This document shows, piece by piece, positions 17,582 through 26,771 of a stretch of DNA of 64,000 bases. Numbering within the stretch: position 1 is the first letter of the stretch; every line of letters begins with the position of its first letter. The stretch spans positions 19,260 to 83,259 of the forward strand of contig DHVX01000025.1 of the NCBI GenBank assembly GCA_002412885.1, given 5' to 3'. The notes below the pieces were generated by a model that made no database searches, was not told the origin of the DNA, and was given only the letters and a program-made list of their open reading frames with translations. This DNA is from Bacteroidales bacterium UBA5197 (GTDB taxonomy: Bacteria; Bacteroidota; Bacteroidia; Bacteroidales; Lentimicrobiaceae). The translations under genes and the position numbers were made by a program.

Positions 17582-18208
17582 TTACCGCATGTCAATTTCT
17601 TCGACACCGGGATGATCTGCTGCCCTGAAACTGAACATGCTGTCTTTAAATGGAGTATCTGTATCAAACTTGTTGACAGTATAGGTATAGGAACTTCCGT
17701 TTTTGTCAAAAATTGTCAGACTATTGACGATTTTCTTTGTCTTGTCAATGCTTACCTTAACTTTATTGAAATTCTTTTTTTGTATTGGAGTCAGTTCAAC
17801 AATGTATTGTTTGGCAGTTTCCTGTAGAAGTTTTGCTTTGAAATTTTCATTGTAAGTTGAGAGCAGATTGGTAGGAGTGAAGCTGTCGTCGTCTTTGGTA
17901 GCTTCATTGATCTGCACTTCGTTTGCATCTTTCAGGAAAGTCCACACTGTTTTTCCATCACTTATAACTTCCTGTCCCGAGAAGGAAAGTTTGTAACTAT
18001 CTCCCTTTGAAATAAGGGTTCCATTGAAACTTTCACTGATTTTTTGCGCAGGATTTTCCATTTTATAGGTAAAATCAATCTTAATTGTTTTGTAAGATTT
18101 TGTTTTGGCAGAAACTTCGTCAAGTATTGTTCGTGCTTTTTTATCGGTCTGGCCAGATACAGTTACAGCCAAAAGGATTATAAATGCAGATAGAATCAGG
18201 TTTTTCAT
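17582..18208 (-). CDS. lolA: LolA-like outer-membrane lipoprotein carrier protein
   Basis: The 208-residue periplasmic protein has a signal peptide (MKNLILSAFIILLAVTVSGQ) and a LolA-type unclosed beta-barrel. Typical segments are KTIKIDFTYKMENP, FNGTLISKGDSYKLSF, EVISDGKTVWTFLKDANEVQI and the C-terminal PFKDSMFSFRAADHPGVEEIDMR. LolA proteins shuttle lipoproteins from the inner membrane to the outer membrane. The start codon is 11 nt after the ftsK stop, so it is co-transcribed with ftsK, a common arrangement in the phylum, and a strong terminator follows. The fit to the family is good in length and pattern, although LolA sequences are poorly conserved. Confidence 0.85.
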   Translation of the reverse strand: MKNLILSAFIILLAVTVSGQTDKKARTILDEVSAKTKSYKTIKIDFTYKMENPAQKISESFNGTLISKGDSYKLSFSGQEVISDGKTVWTFLKDANEVQINEATKDDDSFTPTNLLSTYNENFKAKLLQETAKQYIVELTPIQKKNFNKVKVSIDKTKKIVNSLTIFDKNGSSYTYTVNKFDTDTPFKDSMFSFRAADHPGVEEIDMR

Positions 18209-18219
18209 GTAAATTGGTT

Positions 18220-20748
18220 TTAATAAGGGATATTATTACCCCTGTGGTCAGAGTTGATGTCTTTCAAAAACTGTTCCAAAGCCATCTCATTGGCAACTTT
18301 TACTTCTCTGGCTTTACTTCCTTCGAACGGGCCGACAATTCCGGCAGATTCCAATTGGTCTATTATTCGTCCGGCACGGTTGTATCCAAGCTTAAGTTTG
18401 CGCTGAAGCAACGAAGTACTTCCCTGCTGGGTTTGAACAATCAGTCTGGCAGCATCTTCGAACAATTCATCTCTTTCGGAGGGATCAAATTCAACTTCTT
18501 TTGTATCCTGTTCATCTGCAAATTCAGGCAGATTATAGGCATCGGGGTAAGCCCTCTGCGAACCGATAAATTCAGTTACTTTTTCAACTTCGTGTGTGTC
18601 AACAAAAGCGCATTGCAGCCTGATGAGGTCACTTCCTGTAGAAAGAAGCATATCGCCACGTCCGACAAGCTGATCGGCTCCACCGGTATCGAGAATGGTT
18701 CTGGAGTCAATCTTTGAAATAACTCTGAATGCAATACGCGCCGGAAAGTTTGCTTTGATGGTTCCTGTAATGATATTTACCGAAGGTCGTTGTGTTGCAA
18801 TTACAAGATGAATGCCGATGGCACGCGCCAGCTGAGCCAGACGGGTAAGCGGCGCTTCAATTTCTTTGCCGGCAGTCATAATCAAATCTGCAAACTCATC
18901 AATCACCACAATCAGATACGGAAGAAAACGATGTCCATTCAACGGATTCAGCTTGCGCTCAACAAACCTTACATTGTATTCCTTTATGTTCCTGACCTGC
19001 GCATCCTTGAGCAGGTCATATCTGTTATCCATCTCAATGTTGAGCGAATTCAGCGTTCTCACTACTTTTCGGGTGTCGGTAATAATGGCTTCTTCCGAAT
19101 CGGGCAGTTTAGCCAGAAAATGGCGTTCTATCTTGGAAAACAGAGTCAATTCCACTTTCTTCGGATCTATCATCACAAATTTAACCTGTGCAGGATGTTT
19201 CCTGTATAAAATTGATGTGATAATGGCATTTAGTCCTACCGACTTTCCTTGCCCTGTAGCACCAGCCATCAGGATGTGAGGCATTTTGGTTAGGTCGGCA
19301 ATGTAAGGTTCGTTTTGTATGGTTTTACCCATAGCAAAAGGCAATTCATAGCGTGAATCCATGAATCTCTCAGAACCCATGATTGATTTCATCGATACTA
19401 TTTCAGGTTTCAGGTTAGGAACCTCGATGCCAATTGTTCCTTTGCCAGGGATAGGTGCAATGATACGAATACCCATGGCAGCAAGGCTAAGAGCAATGTC
19501 GTCTTCAAGGTTCTTTATTTTCGAAATTCTGACACCGGGAGCCGGAATAATTTCGTAAAGAGTAACCGTAGGACCAATGGTTGCTTTAATCTTATCAATC
19601 TGAATACTATAATTGGCTAATGTGTCAACAATGCGGTTTTTATTGGCTTCAAGCTCATCTTTCTGAACCGAGATGTTTGCCCCACTGCCATAATCATCGA
19701 GCAAATCAAGCGTGGGATACTGGTAGTTGGGAAGTTCAAGGGTCGGGTCAAATTCAGTATCAATAGTGAATCGAGGCAATTGATCGCTGGTGATAGTCTC
19801 TTTTTCAATGGCCTGATTTTCAATAGTAAACTCAACATCGGCAACAGGTTTTACAGGCTCAGAGGTATACGATATTTTCTCGAAACCGTTATCTGAAACA
19901 GGCTTTTCCGGAATATTTTTCTCCCCAGTTGGTTTTGCCGGATTGTTTAGATCATTTTCACCATGATCAACCGAAAACTCTACCGTGTTGTATTTGTCCT
20001 CCAGAATTACATTCTGGCTGTTTTTCTTACTGTTTGGAAAGGCAAAATCTTTGACATTTGCGCTGTCTGTTTCATCTTCTTCACCGGGATCAGCAGGCCT
20101 TTTCGGTAACTCAAGCGGCATATTGAAAGCCAGCGCAAGAATGGCAACCAAAGTAAAAAGCAATCCAATGGCAGTTCCTGTTTTTCCAAGCACTCCCTGA
20201 AGCCAGTGAGCAGATTGATATCCGGTAACACCGCCTAATATCGCGTAGGCAGTATTTTGAAATATAAATCCAAGTGCTACCGGAAGCCAGATTAACCCAA
20301 GCAACGAATTTCTGAAAGTCTTACCCGCTGGTAATAAAGAGATTCTCATCGCCATTCGGATACCCGTAACGATCAGCACGAGAATGATAAGAAATGCGGC
20401 AATTCCAAATCCTTTTTTAATTAAAAGTATCGACAATGCAGCTCCAAGGCGGCCAGCCCAGTTTGCGGCTTCCACATCGGTATCAAATAAAATGCTTTTA
20501 AACGAAAAAGTGGAGAATAAATCGTCGGCAGCCCAGTTGAAATAAAGAAACAGGTAGGAAGAGAAGGCAAAGAGAAGATAAATACCCAGCAAAACAAAAA
20601 ATATCCCGGTTATCTTTACTGCACGGCCATCACTTACCCATGAGGGTAGCAAAGGAATTTTGCTTCCTGATTTTTTTGTCTTCAGCGGTTTATCTTCAAA
20701 CTCATCTTTGAAGGCACTTTTTTTAAGGGTATTTCCCTTTTTAACCAT
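18220..20748 (-). CDS. ftsK: DNA translocase FtsK
   Basis: The 842-residue septal DNA pump resolves chromosome dimers at division. An N-terminal membrane region of four or more helices (about 45-215) is followed by an acidic, proline-rich linker (about 215-340). The motor has the alpha domain (NRIVDTLANYSIQIDKIKATIGPTVTLYEI), Walker A HILMAGATGQGKSVGLNAII, Walker B-type PYLIVVIDEFADLIM, and the LARAIGIHLVIATQRPSVNIITG block. The C-terminal gamma winged-helix domain (RDELFEDAARLIVQTQQGSTSLLQRKLKLGYNRAGRIIDQLE) recognises polar DNA motifs. The protein is complete, with a shorter linker than E. coli FtsK. It is first gene of an ftsK-lolA operon with its own promoter element. Confidence 0.97.
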   Translation of the reverse strand: MVKKGNTLKKSAFKDEFEDKPLKTKKSGSKIPLLPSWVSDGRAVKITGIFFVLLGIYLLFAFSSYLFLYFNWAADDLFSTFSFKSILFDTDVEAANWAGRLGAALSILLIKKGFGIAAFLIILVLIVTGIRMAMRISLLPAGKTFRNSLLGLIWLPVALGFIFQNTAYAILGGVTGYQSAHWLQGVLGKTGTAIGLLFTLVAILALAFNMPLELPKRPADPGEEDETDSANVKDFAFPNSKKNSQNVILEDKYNTVEFSVDHGENDLNNPAKPTGEKNIPEKPVSDNGFEKISYTSEPVKPVADVEFTIENQAIEKETITSDQLPRFTIDTEFDPTLELPNYQYPTLDLLDDYGSGANISVQKDELEANKNRIVDTLANYSIQIDKIKATIGPTVTLYEIIPAPGVRISKIKNLEDDIALSLAAMGIRIIAPIPGKGTIGIEVPNLKPEIVSMKSIMGSERFMDSRYELPFAMGKTIQNEPYIADLTKMPHILMAGATGQGKSVGLNAIITSILYRKHPAQVKFVMIDPKKVELTLFSKIERHFLAKLPDSEEAIITDTRKVVRTLNSLNIEMDNRYDLLKDAQVRNIKEYNVRFVERKLNPLNGHRFLPYLIVVIDEFADLIMTAGKEIEAPLTRLAQLARAIGIHLVIATQRPSVNIITGTIKANFPARIAFRVISKIDSRTILDTGGADQLVGRGDMLLSTGSDLIRLQCAFVDTHEVEKVTEFIGSQRAYPDAYNLPEFADEQDTKEVEFDPSERDELFEDAARLIVQTQQGSTSLLQRKLKLGYNRAGRIIDQLESAGIVGPFEGSKAREVKVANEMALEQFLKDINSDHRGNNIPY

Positions 20749-20768
20749 ATTGCGACGATTCTATGTTG

Positions 20769-20776
20769 CAAAAATA
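20769..20776 (-). promoter_or_regulatory. ftsK promoter -7 element (TATTTTTG)
   Basis: On the minus strand TATTTTTG matches TAnnTTTG and lies 20 nt before the ftsK start. No TTG is present at the usual -33 spacing. Confidence 0.45.
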
Positions 20777-20804
20777 CAAAAAACCGGACGACAGTCCCCA
20801 TTTT

Positions 20805-20839
20805 ACAACAAACCTGTAGTTTGTTCAGGTTACTGTTGT
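20805..20839 (-). terminator. Long stem-loop terminator after the DUF4412 gene
   Basis: Arms ACAACA+AACCTG and CAGGTT+TGTTGT, with a 2-nt bulge and a 9-nt loop, form a long stem in the gap between the DUF4412 stop and the ftsK promoter. An outer pair AAAAAACCGG (20778-20787) and CCGGTTTTTT (20857-20866) flanks it. Confidence 0.6.
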
Positions 20840-20891
20840 CTAAAAGGCAGGATCGACCGGTTTTTTTGCGTTGTATTGCTTGATGTTTATG

Positions 20892-21560
20892 TTAGTTTCC
20901 GCCGAACATCTGCCTGAGCTCTTCCGGAGTAGTTTCTTTGTATTCTGAAGGAACTTCAAAGTCTCTGTTGGATACTTTGCCTTTTTCAACGCTCGTGGCA
21001 ATCATATACATATTCATTCCCTGCATTTTGTAATTGAATTCCATGGGAATACCCGGCAGGTTACGGTATTCGTTATCGTAAAAGATTTTGTTATTTCCGA
21101 TCTGATCGGTATAATAAACAATGATCGGATTTGCTTTTGATCTTTCATCACCGTAATGGATTTCTGCCTTTTTGCATAGGTATCCGGCAATTTCCTTCGT
21201 CTCAGGTTTGGTTTCTACGATGGGTTCTTTGCCTGCTGGTCTGCCTTCAGCACCTTTGGGTTTCATGGCAACTTTTTGTCCCATCAGATCGAGCAGAAGC
21301 ATTGTGGTCTGTGCATCGGCATCCAGAAGAACAATCTGACTTATGGTACCCATCATCAATTCAATTCTTGCCTTGTTACCGTTCAGCAAAACTTTCATTG
21401 CCTGCGGGGTTCCTGTTTGCTGATCGTCTGATTTAGCATCAGGAGTGGTAATTTTATAGTTGATCGTTCCCTTGAAAGCTGAACCGGGCCTTTGAGCCAT
21501 CAGAGATCCAGCGCTGGCAAAAGCGAGCAGAATCAGTGTTAAATAGATGTTTTTTTTCAT
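20892..21560 (-). CDS. Exported DUF4412-type protein
   Basis: The protein is 222 residues from ATG 21560. I chose this start because it begins directly on a signal peptide (MKKNIYLTLILLAFASAGSLMAQ) and removes an overlap with the cyclophilin gene. The mature protein is beta-rich (AFKGTINYKITTPDAKSDD, NGNKARIELMMGTISQIVLLDADAQTTMLLLDLMGQKVAM) with the ETKEIAGYLCKKAEIHYGDE segment characteristic of DUF4412, a LolA-like fold. The C-terminus has a small helix (TTPEELRQMFGGN). The function is unknown; it is probably periplasmic. It follows the cyclophilin gene by 25 nt, so the two may share a transcript that ends at the stem-loop before ftsK. Confidence 0.8.
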   Translation of the reverse strand: MKKNIYLTLILLAFASAGSLMAQRPGSAFKGTINYKITTPDAKSDDQQTGTPQAMKVLLNGNKARIELMMGTISQIVLLDADAQTTMLLLDLMGQKVAMKPKGAEGRPAGKEPIVETKPETKEIAGYLCKKAEIHYGDERSKANPIIVYYTDQIGNNKIFYDNEYRNLPGIPMEFNYKMQGMNMYMIATSVEKGKVSNRDFEVPSEYKETTPEELRQMFGGN

Positions 21561-21585
21561 CCTGTAAGGTATTTTAGTTTGATGA

Positions 21586-22032
21586 TTAATCGTTTTCAGT
21601 TTCAATTATTGTGATATTTTCGATTTTGTCGCCGCCCCTGATTTTATCAATCACATCAAGACCCTCAACAACCTTGCCGAAACAAGTGTGATTTCTGTCG
21701 AGATGGGCGGTGTTCTGACGACTGTGACAAATAAAAAACTGAGATCCGCCGGTATTTCGGCCGGCATGTGCCATTGAAAGCACACCTCTGTCGTGGTATT
21801 GGTTATCACCATCGAGTTCGCAATCAATTGAATATCCTGGTCCGCCAGCTCCGGTTCCATTTGGGCAGCCTCCCTGAATTACAAATTCAGGTATTACCCT
21901 GTGAAAGGTTAGTCCGTTATAGAAACCGCTTTTTGATAGCTTTACGAAGTTGGCAACGGTATTTGGCGCGTCTTTTTCGAAAAAATTGACTTTCATAAGT
22001 CCTTTTTCGGTATGAATTTCTGCAGTGATCAT
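21586..22032 (-). CDS. Cyclophilin-type peptidyl-prolyl cis-trans isomerase
   Basis: The 148-residue cytoplasmic enzyme has no signal peptide. Core cyclophilin segments are present in order: GFYNGLTFHRVIPEFVIQGGCPNGTGAGGPGY (active-site Arg in FHRV), GVLSMAHAGRNTGGSQFFICH (FFI motif), and LDRNHTCFGKVVEGLDVIDKI. It has the standard length of the small bacterial PpiB class. It catalyses proline isomerisation in protein folding. The gene follows lepB by 20 nt and precedes the DUF4412 gene; the whole minus-strand series from parA down to DUF4412 is closely spaced. Confidence 0.95.
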   Translation of the reverse strand: MITAEIHTEKGLMKVNFFEKDAPNTVANFVKLSKSGFYNGLTFHRVIPEFVIQGGCPNGTGAGGPGYSIDCELDGDNQYHDRGVLSMAHAGRNTGGSQFFICHSRQNTAHLDRNHTCFGKVVEGLDVIDKIRGGDKIENITIIETEND

Positions 22033-22052
22033 AGTTTTTGTGGTTTTAAAAA

Positions 22053-23561
22053 TTAATTAATAGTTCTGAAAAGTTTGTTAAATCTTATTTTACCGCCGAA
22101 AAGCGGTTTGTTGTTGTCAAGCGAAAGCCAAACAAACACAGCCTTACCAACAATGTGATCATAAGGAACAAATCCCCAGAAACGGGAGTCGGCTGAATTG
22201 TGGCGGTTATCTCCCATCATCCAGTAGTAATCCATTTTGAATGTGTAAGTTGTGGAAGGAGTACCGTTGATTATAATCTTATCACCGATAATTTCAAGAG
22301 AGTTATTTTCATAATTCTTGATAATCCGGGAATAAAGTACAATGTTTTTCACATTCAACTCAACTGTAACACCTGCCTTTGGAATTACAAGCGGGCCGTA
22401 ATTGTCAAAATTCCATGCATATGCTGAATCGAAAGGGAAGATATAAGGTTGCCAGAATCCTTGCGGCTGAATAATTTGCTTCACCTCTTTTACATTAATA
22501 AAGCCTTTTATTTTTTCAGCAGATTCACTGGTAAGGGTCAGCATCATTTCGTCGGGACCAGTCATTAAAATATCCTCAATAATGTCCAGTTTTTCAAGCG
22601 CCTTGGGATTAATTTTGCTTCCATCGGTTCTTACCAGATATTTAAACTGACTGTTTTCAGGAAATTCAGATGGTTTGCCATTTATATAAACGATCTGATT
22701 TTTAATCTGTAAGGTGTCTCCGGCAACAGCAACGCAGCGTTTGATATAGTTTTCTCTCTTATCGACTGGTCGTGCAACTACATCGCCGAAATTTAACTTA
22801 TCACTCCAAACCCTTTGCCGTCCATAATCGCGGATTAGAGAATAATAACTCTGATTCTGGACCTTTAGCGCAACTGTATCGCCATCGGGATAGTTGAATA
22901 CGACTACATCATTGCGCTTTAAAGAAGTTGTTCCGGGAAAACGATAGTATGGCAATTTGATCCATTCAACATACGATTTGGCACTTTCACTCAAAGGCAT
23001 GGTATGATGCACAAAAGGAAATGCCAAAGGAGTATTCGGTACTTTCGGACCATAACTTAGTTTACTCACAAAAAGAAAATCACCTACCAACAATGATTTT
23101 TCCATCGAGGAAGTAGGAATTGTATAAGCTTCAATCATAAAAGTACGTATGATTGTTGCAGCAATTACAGCGAAGATAATGGCATCAACCCACTCTCTGA
23201 CCGGTGTTTTTCTGATTTTTACCCTGTTTTCGGGCAATGTGTATTGTTTCTCTTTTTTAATGCTTAGCCATGGCAGATAAGCATAAGGGAATAAAACGGC
23301 AATAGCCTGACTACCAAGATCATGAATTTTGTAGCATTTCAGGGTTTCCACAACCATTAACATCACCATAAAAGCATTGATGAATGGTGTAAAAAGCAAA
23401 ATAAACCACCATAATGGTTTGTCTATAATCTTTAACCAAATATAGTAGTTGAAAACAGGCAAAGCTGAAAACCATCCTTTGTGGCCTGCTGTTTCAAAAG
23501 TTTTCCAGAGTAAAACCGGAAAAAATACTATAATCAGAATAAGTAAAAAAGTTGGTGACAT
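22053..23561 (-). CDS. lepB: Signal peptidase I
   Basis: The protein is 502 residues from ATG 23561; the upstream in-frame start would extend it into the intergenic hairpin. It cleaves signal peptides of exported proteins. Several N-terminal transmembrane helices (about 1-100) precede the anchoring helix at VDAIIFAVIAATIIRTFMIEAYTIP. The catalytic Ser lies in PTSSMEKSLLVGDFLFVSKLSYG and the catalytic Lys in RENYIKRCVAVAGD. The C-terminal YYWMMGDNRHNSADSRFWGFVP box is typical. The protein is about twice the size of Gram-positive SipS; the long N-terminal membrane part and the central insertion are characteristic of Bacteroidota LepB. Confidence 0.95.
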   Translation of the reverse strand: MSPTFLLILIIVFFPVLLWKTFETAGHKGWFSALPVFNYYIWLKIIDKPLWWFILLFTPFINAFMVMLMVVETLKCYKIHDLGSQAIAVLFPYAYLPWLSIKKEKQYTLPENRVKIRKTPVREWVDAIIFAVIAATIIRTFMIEAYTIPTSSMEKSLLVGDFLFVSKLSYGPKVPNTPLAFPFVHHTMPLSESAKSYVEWIKLPYYRFPGTTSLKRNDVVVFNYPDGDTVALKVQNQSYYSLIRDYGRQRVWSDKLNFGDVVARPVDKRENYIKRCVAVAGDTLQIKNQIVYINGKPSEFPENSQFKYLVRTDGSKINPKALEKLDIIEDILMTGPDEMMLTLTSESAEKIKGFINVKEVKQIIQPQGFWQPYIFPFDSAYAWNFDNYGPLVIPKAGVTVELNVKNIVLYSRIIKNYENNSLEIIGDKIIINGTPSTTYTFKMDYYWMMGDNRHNSADSRFWGFVPYDHIVGKAVFVWLSLDNNKPLFGGKIRFNKLFRTIN

Positions 23562-23586
23562 CTTGAGGTTTTTAGTTTCACACTGC

Positions 23587-23604
23587 CTTAAACCGCAGTT
23601 TAAG
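23587..23604. repeat. Small perfect hairpin between dapB and lepB
   Basis: CTTAAAC-CGCA-GTTTAAG, 7-bp arms with a 4-nt loop, fills most of the short dapB-lepB gap. It could slow transcription or be an mRNA processing site; no T-run follows on the minus strand. Confidence 0.4.
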
Positions 23605-23611
23605 TGCAATA

Positions 23612-24361
23612 TTAGTATTTTTTTTTCGAATAATTAATTCCGAGCATATCCAGCATTCCGAAACACCCTTTCTTTCCGGCAAGCCATTCAGCGGCTTTTA
23701 CTGCTCCCTGAGCCAAAGCTTGCCGGTTATGGCTGGTATGTTTAATCTCAATACTGTCAGTGTCGGATGCCCACGTTACAATATGCGTGCCGGGTATTTC
23801 GCCTGTTCTTTCACTTGAAATTGATACATGGTCTGGCTTTTGATCAGGTGCTGCAACCCAACCCTGTTGGTATTGTGAGTGATTTTCAGTAATTCCCCTT
23901 GCCAGCGCAATAGCAGTGCCACTTGGTGCATCCAGTTTGTGGATATGATGAATTTCGTGAATATGGGGCTGATAATCTGAGTAGTCTTCAAGTAATTCAG
24001 ATAACCTTCGGTTGATCTCAAAAAAAATATTTACCCCTATACTGAAATTCGGAGCATAAAAAAATGATTTGTTTTCATTTTGACACCTCAGGCGTGCAGC
24101 TGCAAGACCGGCTTCCCAACCTGTGGTACCTGAAACTACAGGTATTCCATGATCAAAACATTTATTAACAGCTTCAGATGCTGATTGAGGCAAACTAAAA
24201 TCAATAACTACATCACATTGCAGAAGTAAATCCGCGTTTTCATTCCAGTCAGCCGGTTTATCTATTTTGCAAAGAATCGAATGGCCGGCTTTAAGGGCAG
24301 CTTTTTCGACTTCTTTACCCATTCTGCCATATCCTGAAAGTGCAATTTTTAACATCTTCAT
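23612..24361 (-). CDS. dapB: 4-hydroxy-tetrahydrodipicolinate reductase
   Basis: The 249-residue enzyme performs the NAD(P)H-dependent reduction that leads to lysine and the peptidoglycan precursor diaminopimelate. The dinucleotide-binding loop is LSGYGRMGKEV at the N-terminus. VVSGTTGWE, FFYAPNFSIGVNIFFEINRRL and the catalytic/substrate segment HIHEIHHIHKLDAPSGTAIALAR follow. The C-terminal FVNRIxFxxGA-type region is represented by SHNRQALAQGAVKAAEWL. The start codon overlaps the stop of the upstream DUF5683 gene by one base (TAATG), indicating translational coupling. It sits in the parA-parB-DUF5683-dapB-lepB order usual for Bacteroidales-type genomes. Confidence 0.96.
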   Translation of the reverse strand: MKMLKIALSGYGRMGKEVEKAALKAGHSILCKIDKPADWNENADLLLQCDVVIDFSLPQSASEAVNKCFDHGIPVVSGTTGWEAGLAAARLRCQNENKSFFYAPNFSIGVNIFFEINRRLSELLEDYSDYQPHIHEIHHIHKLDAPSGTAIALARGITENHSQYQQGWVAAPDQKPDHVSISSERTGEIPGTHIVTWASDTDSIEIKHTSHNRQALAQGAVKAAEWLAGKKGCFGMLDMLGINYSKKKY

Positions 24362-24993
24362 TATTTTAAAGTGAGGCAGAGACTTATTCCGTTTGAATGG
24401 GGTAACAGGTTGTTCTGAGCGGGAAGTATTGCTGGTTTAATTCTTATAGCCAGATTGTCAGAAACATCATAATCGAAGAAATGTGCATCAACTGCCGCAT
24501 CAACCAGATTGAGAATGTACCAGACAACGCTGTAGATAATGTTTAATTCTACTTTTCGCCGGTAAAAGTCGCGCCCTCTAAGCAAATCACTGGTGTTTGG
24601 ATATTTGAGAACATACTCATTAACCGGTTCACCTGGTTCATCGTTTGCAATAAACCTGTAAGCAGCGGTGAATTTCAACATCTCATCCCTGTTTATTTTT
24701 ATGGAATAGCCCAGATAGCCAAATCCGGCATAGATTACAGGGATTTTCCAGTATTTTTTATTGTAAGCCTGGCCAAGTCCGGGAAGTACAAGGGAATAAA
24801 TGGTTGCTTTGTGCGCTGAATGAGTAGTTACAGTGGTAGTATCAGTAAGTATCCCGTCTTTTGTAATGACCAGTGTAGTGTCCTGTGCTGAAACTTTCAG
24901 TGAACAGATCATTAAAACAAGTAAAACCGCCTTTATAATAAAAGCGGTTCTTTTCTTATACTTTTTTGAAGCAGCAACGTCAGGTATCTTCAT
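24361..24993 (-). CDS. DUF5683 membrane protein
   Basis: The 210-residue protein has a signal or membrane anchor at about 20-37 (FIIKAVLLVLMICSLKVSAQ). A second hydrophobic region (TIYSLVLPGLGQAYNKKYWKIPVIYAGFGYLGYSI) contains the PGLGQ-YN-K-WK-P motif of DUF5683. A third lies at ELNIIYSVVWYILNLVDAAVDAHF, followed by a short C-terminal strand region. The function is unknown; the family is almost always encoded between parB and dapB in Bacteroidota, as here. The first residues are basic, and an ATG start at 24993 gives the expected length. Its stop overlaps the dapB start by one base. Confidence 0.85.
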   Translation of the reverse strand: MKIPDVAASKKYKKRTAFIIKAVLLVLMICSLKVSAQDTTLVITKDGILTDTTTVTTHSAHKATIYSLVLPGLGQAYNKKYWKIPVIYAGFGYLGYSIKINRDEMLKFTAAYRFIANDEPGEPVNEYVLKYPNTSDLLRGRDFYRRKVELNIIYSVVWYILNLVDAAVDAHFFDYDVSDNLAIRIKPAILPAQNNLLPHSNGISLCLTLK

Positions 24994-25013
24994 TTTTTGT
25001 GAAACTTATTGCT

Positions 25014-25904
25014 CTAACGGGAAATAAGTTCTTCAAGTATATTTTTTAACTGTTTTTGTGATGTGAAACTTATCACAATATTTCCTTTGCCTTTGTTGTT
25101 GAGACTCACATTCACTTTTGTGTTGAAACGACCGGCTACCTGATCTCTGTAATTTTCGACTTCGGCAGGAATTTGTACAGTGGTTATCTCTTTGGGTGCT
25201 GAAGGTTGCTTATTCAGGTTTCTGGCGATTTCCTCTACTTCACGAACCGATAAATCTTTTGCAACAATATTTCTCAGAATAGTGGTTTGGGTAAGTTCAT
25301 CGTCGATGTTGATAAGCGCTCTGGCATGTCCCATCGTTATTTTATTGTCGCGAACAGCCACCTGAATTTCAACCGGAAGCTTTAGCAGTCTGATGTAATT
25401 TGTTACTGTTGAGCGATTTTTGCCAACCCTTTGACTCAATTCTTCCTGAGTTAGTTCACATTCGTCAATCAGTCGCTGATAGCTGATGGCAACCTCAAGT
25501 GCATTAAGATTTTCGCGTTGAATGTTTTCCACCAACGCCATTTCGAGCATCTGCTGATCGTTTGCAATCCTAATGTAACATGGAATTTCAGTAAGACCGA
25601 CAATTTTCGATGCTTTCAGGCGTCGTTCCCCCGAAATCAGCTGATATTTGTCATAGCCCATTTTTCTCACCGTAATCGGCTGAATAATACCCTGCTCTCT
25701 GATGGAATCAGCGAGCTCGTTGAGCGCTTCAAGGTTGAACTCTTCTCTTGGCTGAAAAGGGTTTGATTCAATCTGTTCAACAGGCAGTGATGCAATAGCA
25801 CCGACAACAAAATCGCCGGAAATATCTTTGGATGTTATATCGGTTTCCGGACTTTCAAGAATGGCGCTAAGTCCTCTTCCCAGAGCTTTTTTCTTAGGAT
25901 TCAT
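25014..25904 (-). CDS. parB: Chromosome-partitioning protein ParB
   Basis: The 296-residue CTPase/DNA-binding protein loads at parS sites for origin segregation. The N-terminal ParB/Sulfiredoxin domain has ERIESNPFQPREEF-like IESNPFQPREEFNLEALNELADSI and the CTP-binding LISGERRLKASK box. The helix-turn-helix region is LTQEELSQRVGKNRSTVTNYIRLLKLP, followed by ITMGHARALINI. The C-terminal dimerisation segment (KVNVSLNNKGKGNIVISFTSQKQLKNILEEL) is complete. It overlaps the 3' end of parA by 11 bases, so translation is coupled. I did not find a canonical parS site in the window, although parS is often near parAB. Confidence 0.96.
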   Translation of the reverse strand: MNPKKKALGRGLSAILESPETDITSKDISGDFVVGAIASLPVEQIESNPFQPREEFNLEALNELADSIREQGIIQPITVRKMGYDKYQLISGERRLKASKIVGLTEIPCYIRIANDQQMLEMALVENIQRENLNALEVAISYQRLIDECELTQEELSQRVGKNRSTVTNYIRLLKLPVEIQVAVRDNKITMGHARALINIDDELTQTTILRNIVAKDLSVREVEEIARNLNKQPSAPKEITTVQIPAEVENYRDQVAGRFNTKVNVSLNNKGKGNIVISFTSQKQLKNILEELISR

Positions 25905-26709
25905 TGTCTATATCAATTTGTTTTTCTGATGCTTTTAGTTTCGTGAGCTCATTTTTTTGCAGAATCTCACGGGCCAGATTAAGGTAATTCACAGCACCGG
26001 TACTATTAATATCGTGCATTATGATGGTTTCCCCGAAACTCGGAGCTTCGCCCAATTTTGTATTCCGGCTGATTACGGTTTCAAAAACCATATCCTGAAA
26101 ATGAGCTTTTACTTCATCAACAACCTGATTTGAGAGCCTGAGACGTGAATCGTACATGGTGAGTAGAATTCCCTCAATATCAAGGCCGGTATTCAGCCTT
26201 GACTGAACTATTTTGATGGTGTTCAATAATTTGCCAAGGCCTTCGAGTGCAAAGTACTCGCATTGAACAGGAACAATCACCGAATCAGCTGCTACCAGTG
26301 AGTTTACAGTGATAAGACCCAGCGAAGGGGAACAATCTATCACGATGAAATCGTAGTTATCTCTTATTTTATTCAGCACTTTCCGCATCATCTTTTCGCG
26401 GTTGGGCTGGTTGATCATTTCAATTTCAGCACCAACCAGATCGATATGAGCAGGCAGAATATCAAGATTTGGTGTAGCAGTATTCAGTATAATATTCTGA
26501 GGCTCAACCTCATCCATCAGGCATTCATAAATGCTGGTTTTTATATTCTTAGGATCAAAACCTACCCCCGAAGTTGAATTAGCCTGGGGGTCAGCGTCAA
26601 TGATGAGTGTCCGGTGCTCAAGCACGGCAAATGCAGCACCAAGGTTTATGGCTGTGGTTGTTTTTCCAACTCCTCCTTTTTGGTTAGCAATTGCAATTAT
26701 TTTTCCCAT
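25894..26709 (-). CDS. parA: Chromosome-partitioning ATPase ParA (Soj)
   Basis: The 271-residue ParA/MinD-type ATPase moves ParB-bound origins. It has the deviant Walker A QKGGVGKTTTAINLGAA near residue 10, Walker A' IIDADPQANSTSGVGFDP, and Walker B YDFIVIDCSPSLGLITVNSL. The C-terminal GEAPSFGETIIMHDINSTGAVNYLNLA segment is typical for chromosomal Soj proteins rather than plasmid ParA. No N-terminal HTH extension is present, also in line with a chromosomal protein. It is the first gene of a minus-strand series (parA-parB-DUF5683-dapB-lepB) driven by a full-consensus promoter at 26773-26801. Confidence 0.97.
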   Translation of the reverse strand: MGKIIAIANQKGGVGKTTTAINLGAAFAVLEHRTLIIDADPQANSTSGVGFDPKNIKTSIYECLMDEVEPQNIILNTATPNLDILPAHIDLVGAEIEMINQPNREKMMRKVLNKIRDNYDFIVIDCSPSLGLITVNSLVAADSVIVPVQCEYFALEGLGKLLNTIKIVQSRLNTGLDIEGILLTMYDSRLRLSNQVVDEVKAHFQDMVFETVISRNTKLGEAPSFGETIIMHDINSTGAVNYLNLAREILQKNELTKLKASEKQIDIDNES

Positions 26710-26771
26710 ATATTTTTAAATATCTGAAATTCAGGTTGATGATTGAGAGTTGCTGTTTCTTTACTCACTTT